This document shows positions 62,511 to 64,000 of a DNA stretch of 64,000 nt, in pieces. Made by a program: the position numbers and the translations under genes. The notes beneath the pieces were generated by a model. That model saw nothing but the letters and a program-made list of their open reading frames with translations. It did no database searches and was not told where the DNA came from. How positions within the stretch are numbered: position 1 is the stretch's first letter; the number at the start of each line of letters is the position of its first letter. Origin of the DNA: Apostichopus japonicus (taxonomy: Eukaryota > Echinodermata > Holothuroidea > Aspidochirotida > Stichopodidae); assembly GCF_037975245.1 (NCBI RefSeq), contig NC_092582.1:14258077-14322076 (forward strand), given 5' to 3'.

Positions 62511-64000
<1,490 letters not shown>

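Overview
This is an AT-rich animal nuclear window with split genes, GT-AG introns, microsatellites, tRNA-derived SINEs and DNA transposons. The proteins are ordinary metazoan transporters. Frequent TAGGCCTA-type octamers, the SINE tails and the overall repeat texture suggest a marine deuterostome, most likely an echinoderm. That taxon is an inference and rests on no marker gene.

Region 1 (1-11440, + strand) holds the 3' part of an SLC6-family sodium/chloride-coupled transporter. Nine exons join in one frame to give about 446 residues, from just before TM4 to the stop, and it looks glycine-transporter-like. TM1-TM3 are not visible and probably lie upstream of the window. Region 2 (11441-25869) has no gene I can support. 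It holds an inverted-repeat foldback, an array of eleven Pol III/tRNA-like units of about 157 bp, a 39-bp satellite and a hAT-like palindromic end.

Region 3 (25870-51185, - strand) is a complete ABCC4/MRP4-like ABC exporter. I rebuilt 27 exons whose lengths sum to 4245 nt, one open frame of 1414 residues, with both nucleotide-binding domains intact and an unusually long acidic C-terminus. Region 4 (51186-62510) is intergenic. It contains a SINE, a TTAA-flanked 3.2-kb transposon with a broken THAP gene, and a hAT MITE with a clean 8-bp target duplication. Region 5 (62511-64000, - strand) is the 3' end (three exons) of a second ABCC4-like gene in head-to-tail tandem with the first.

The two ABCC4 paralogues share nearly identical NBD2 exons but have very different tails. 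The second paralogue carries a decayed remnant of the acidic tail behind its stop codon.

The most unusual structure is inside ABCC4 copy 1. In two separate introns (after exons 9 and 12) the 3' end of the preceding exon, together with its splice donor, has been amplified into tandem arrays. In the exon-12 array six degenerate copies of the Walker B/D-loop segment sit at a period of about 108 bp. Penelope-type hammerhead-ribozyme cores occur in one intron of this gene (one copy) and in its first intron (one copy).
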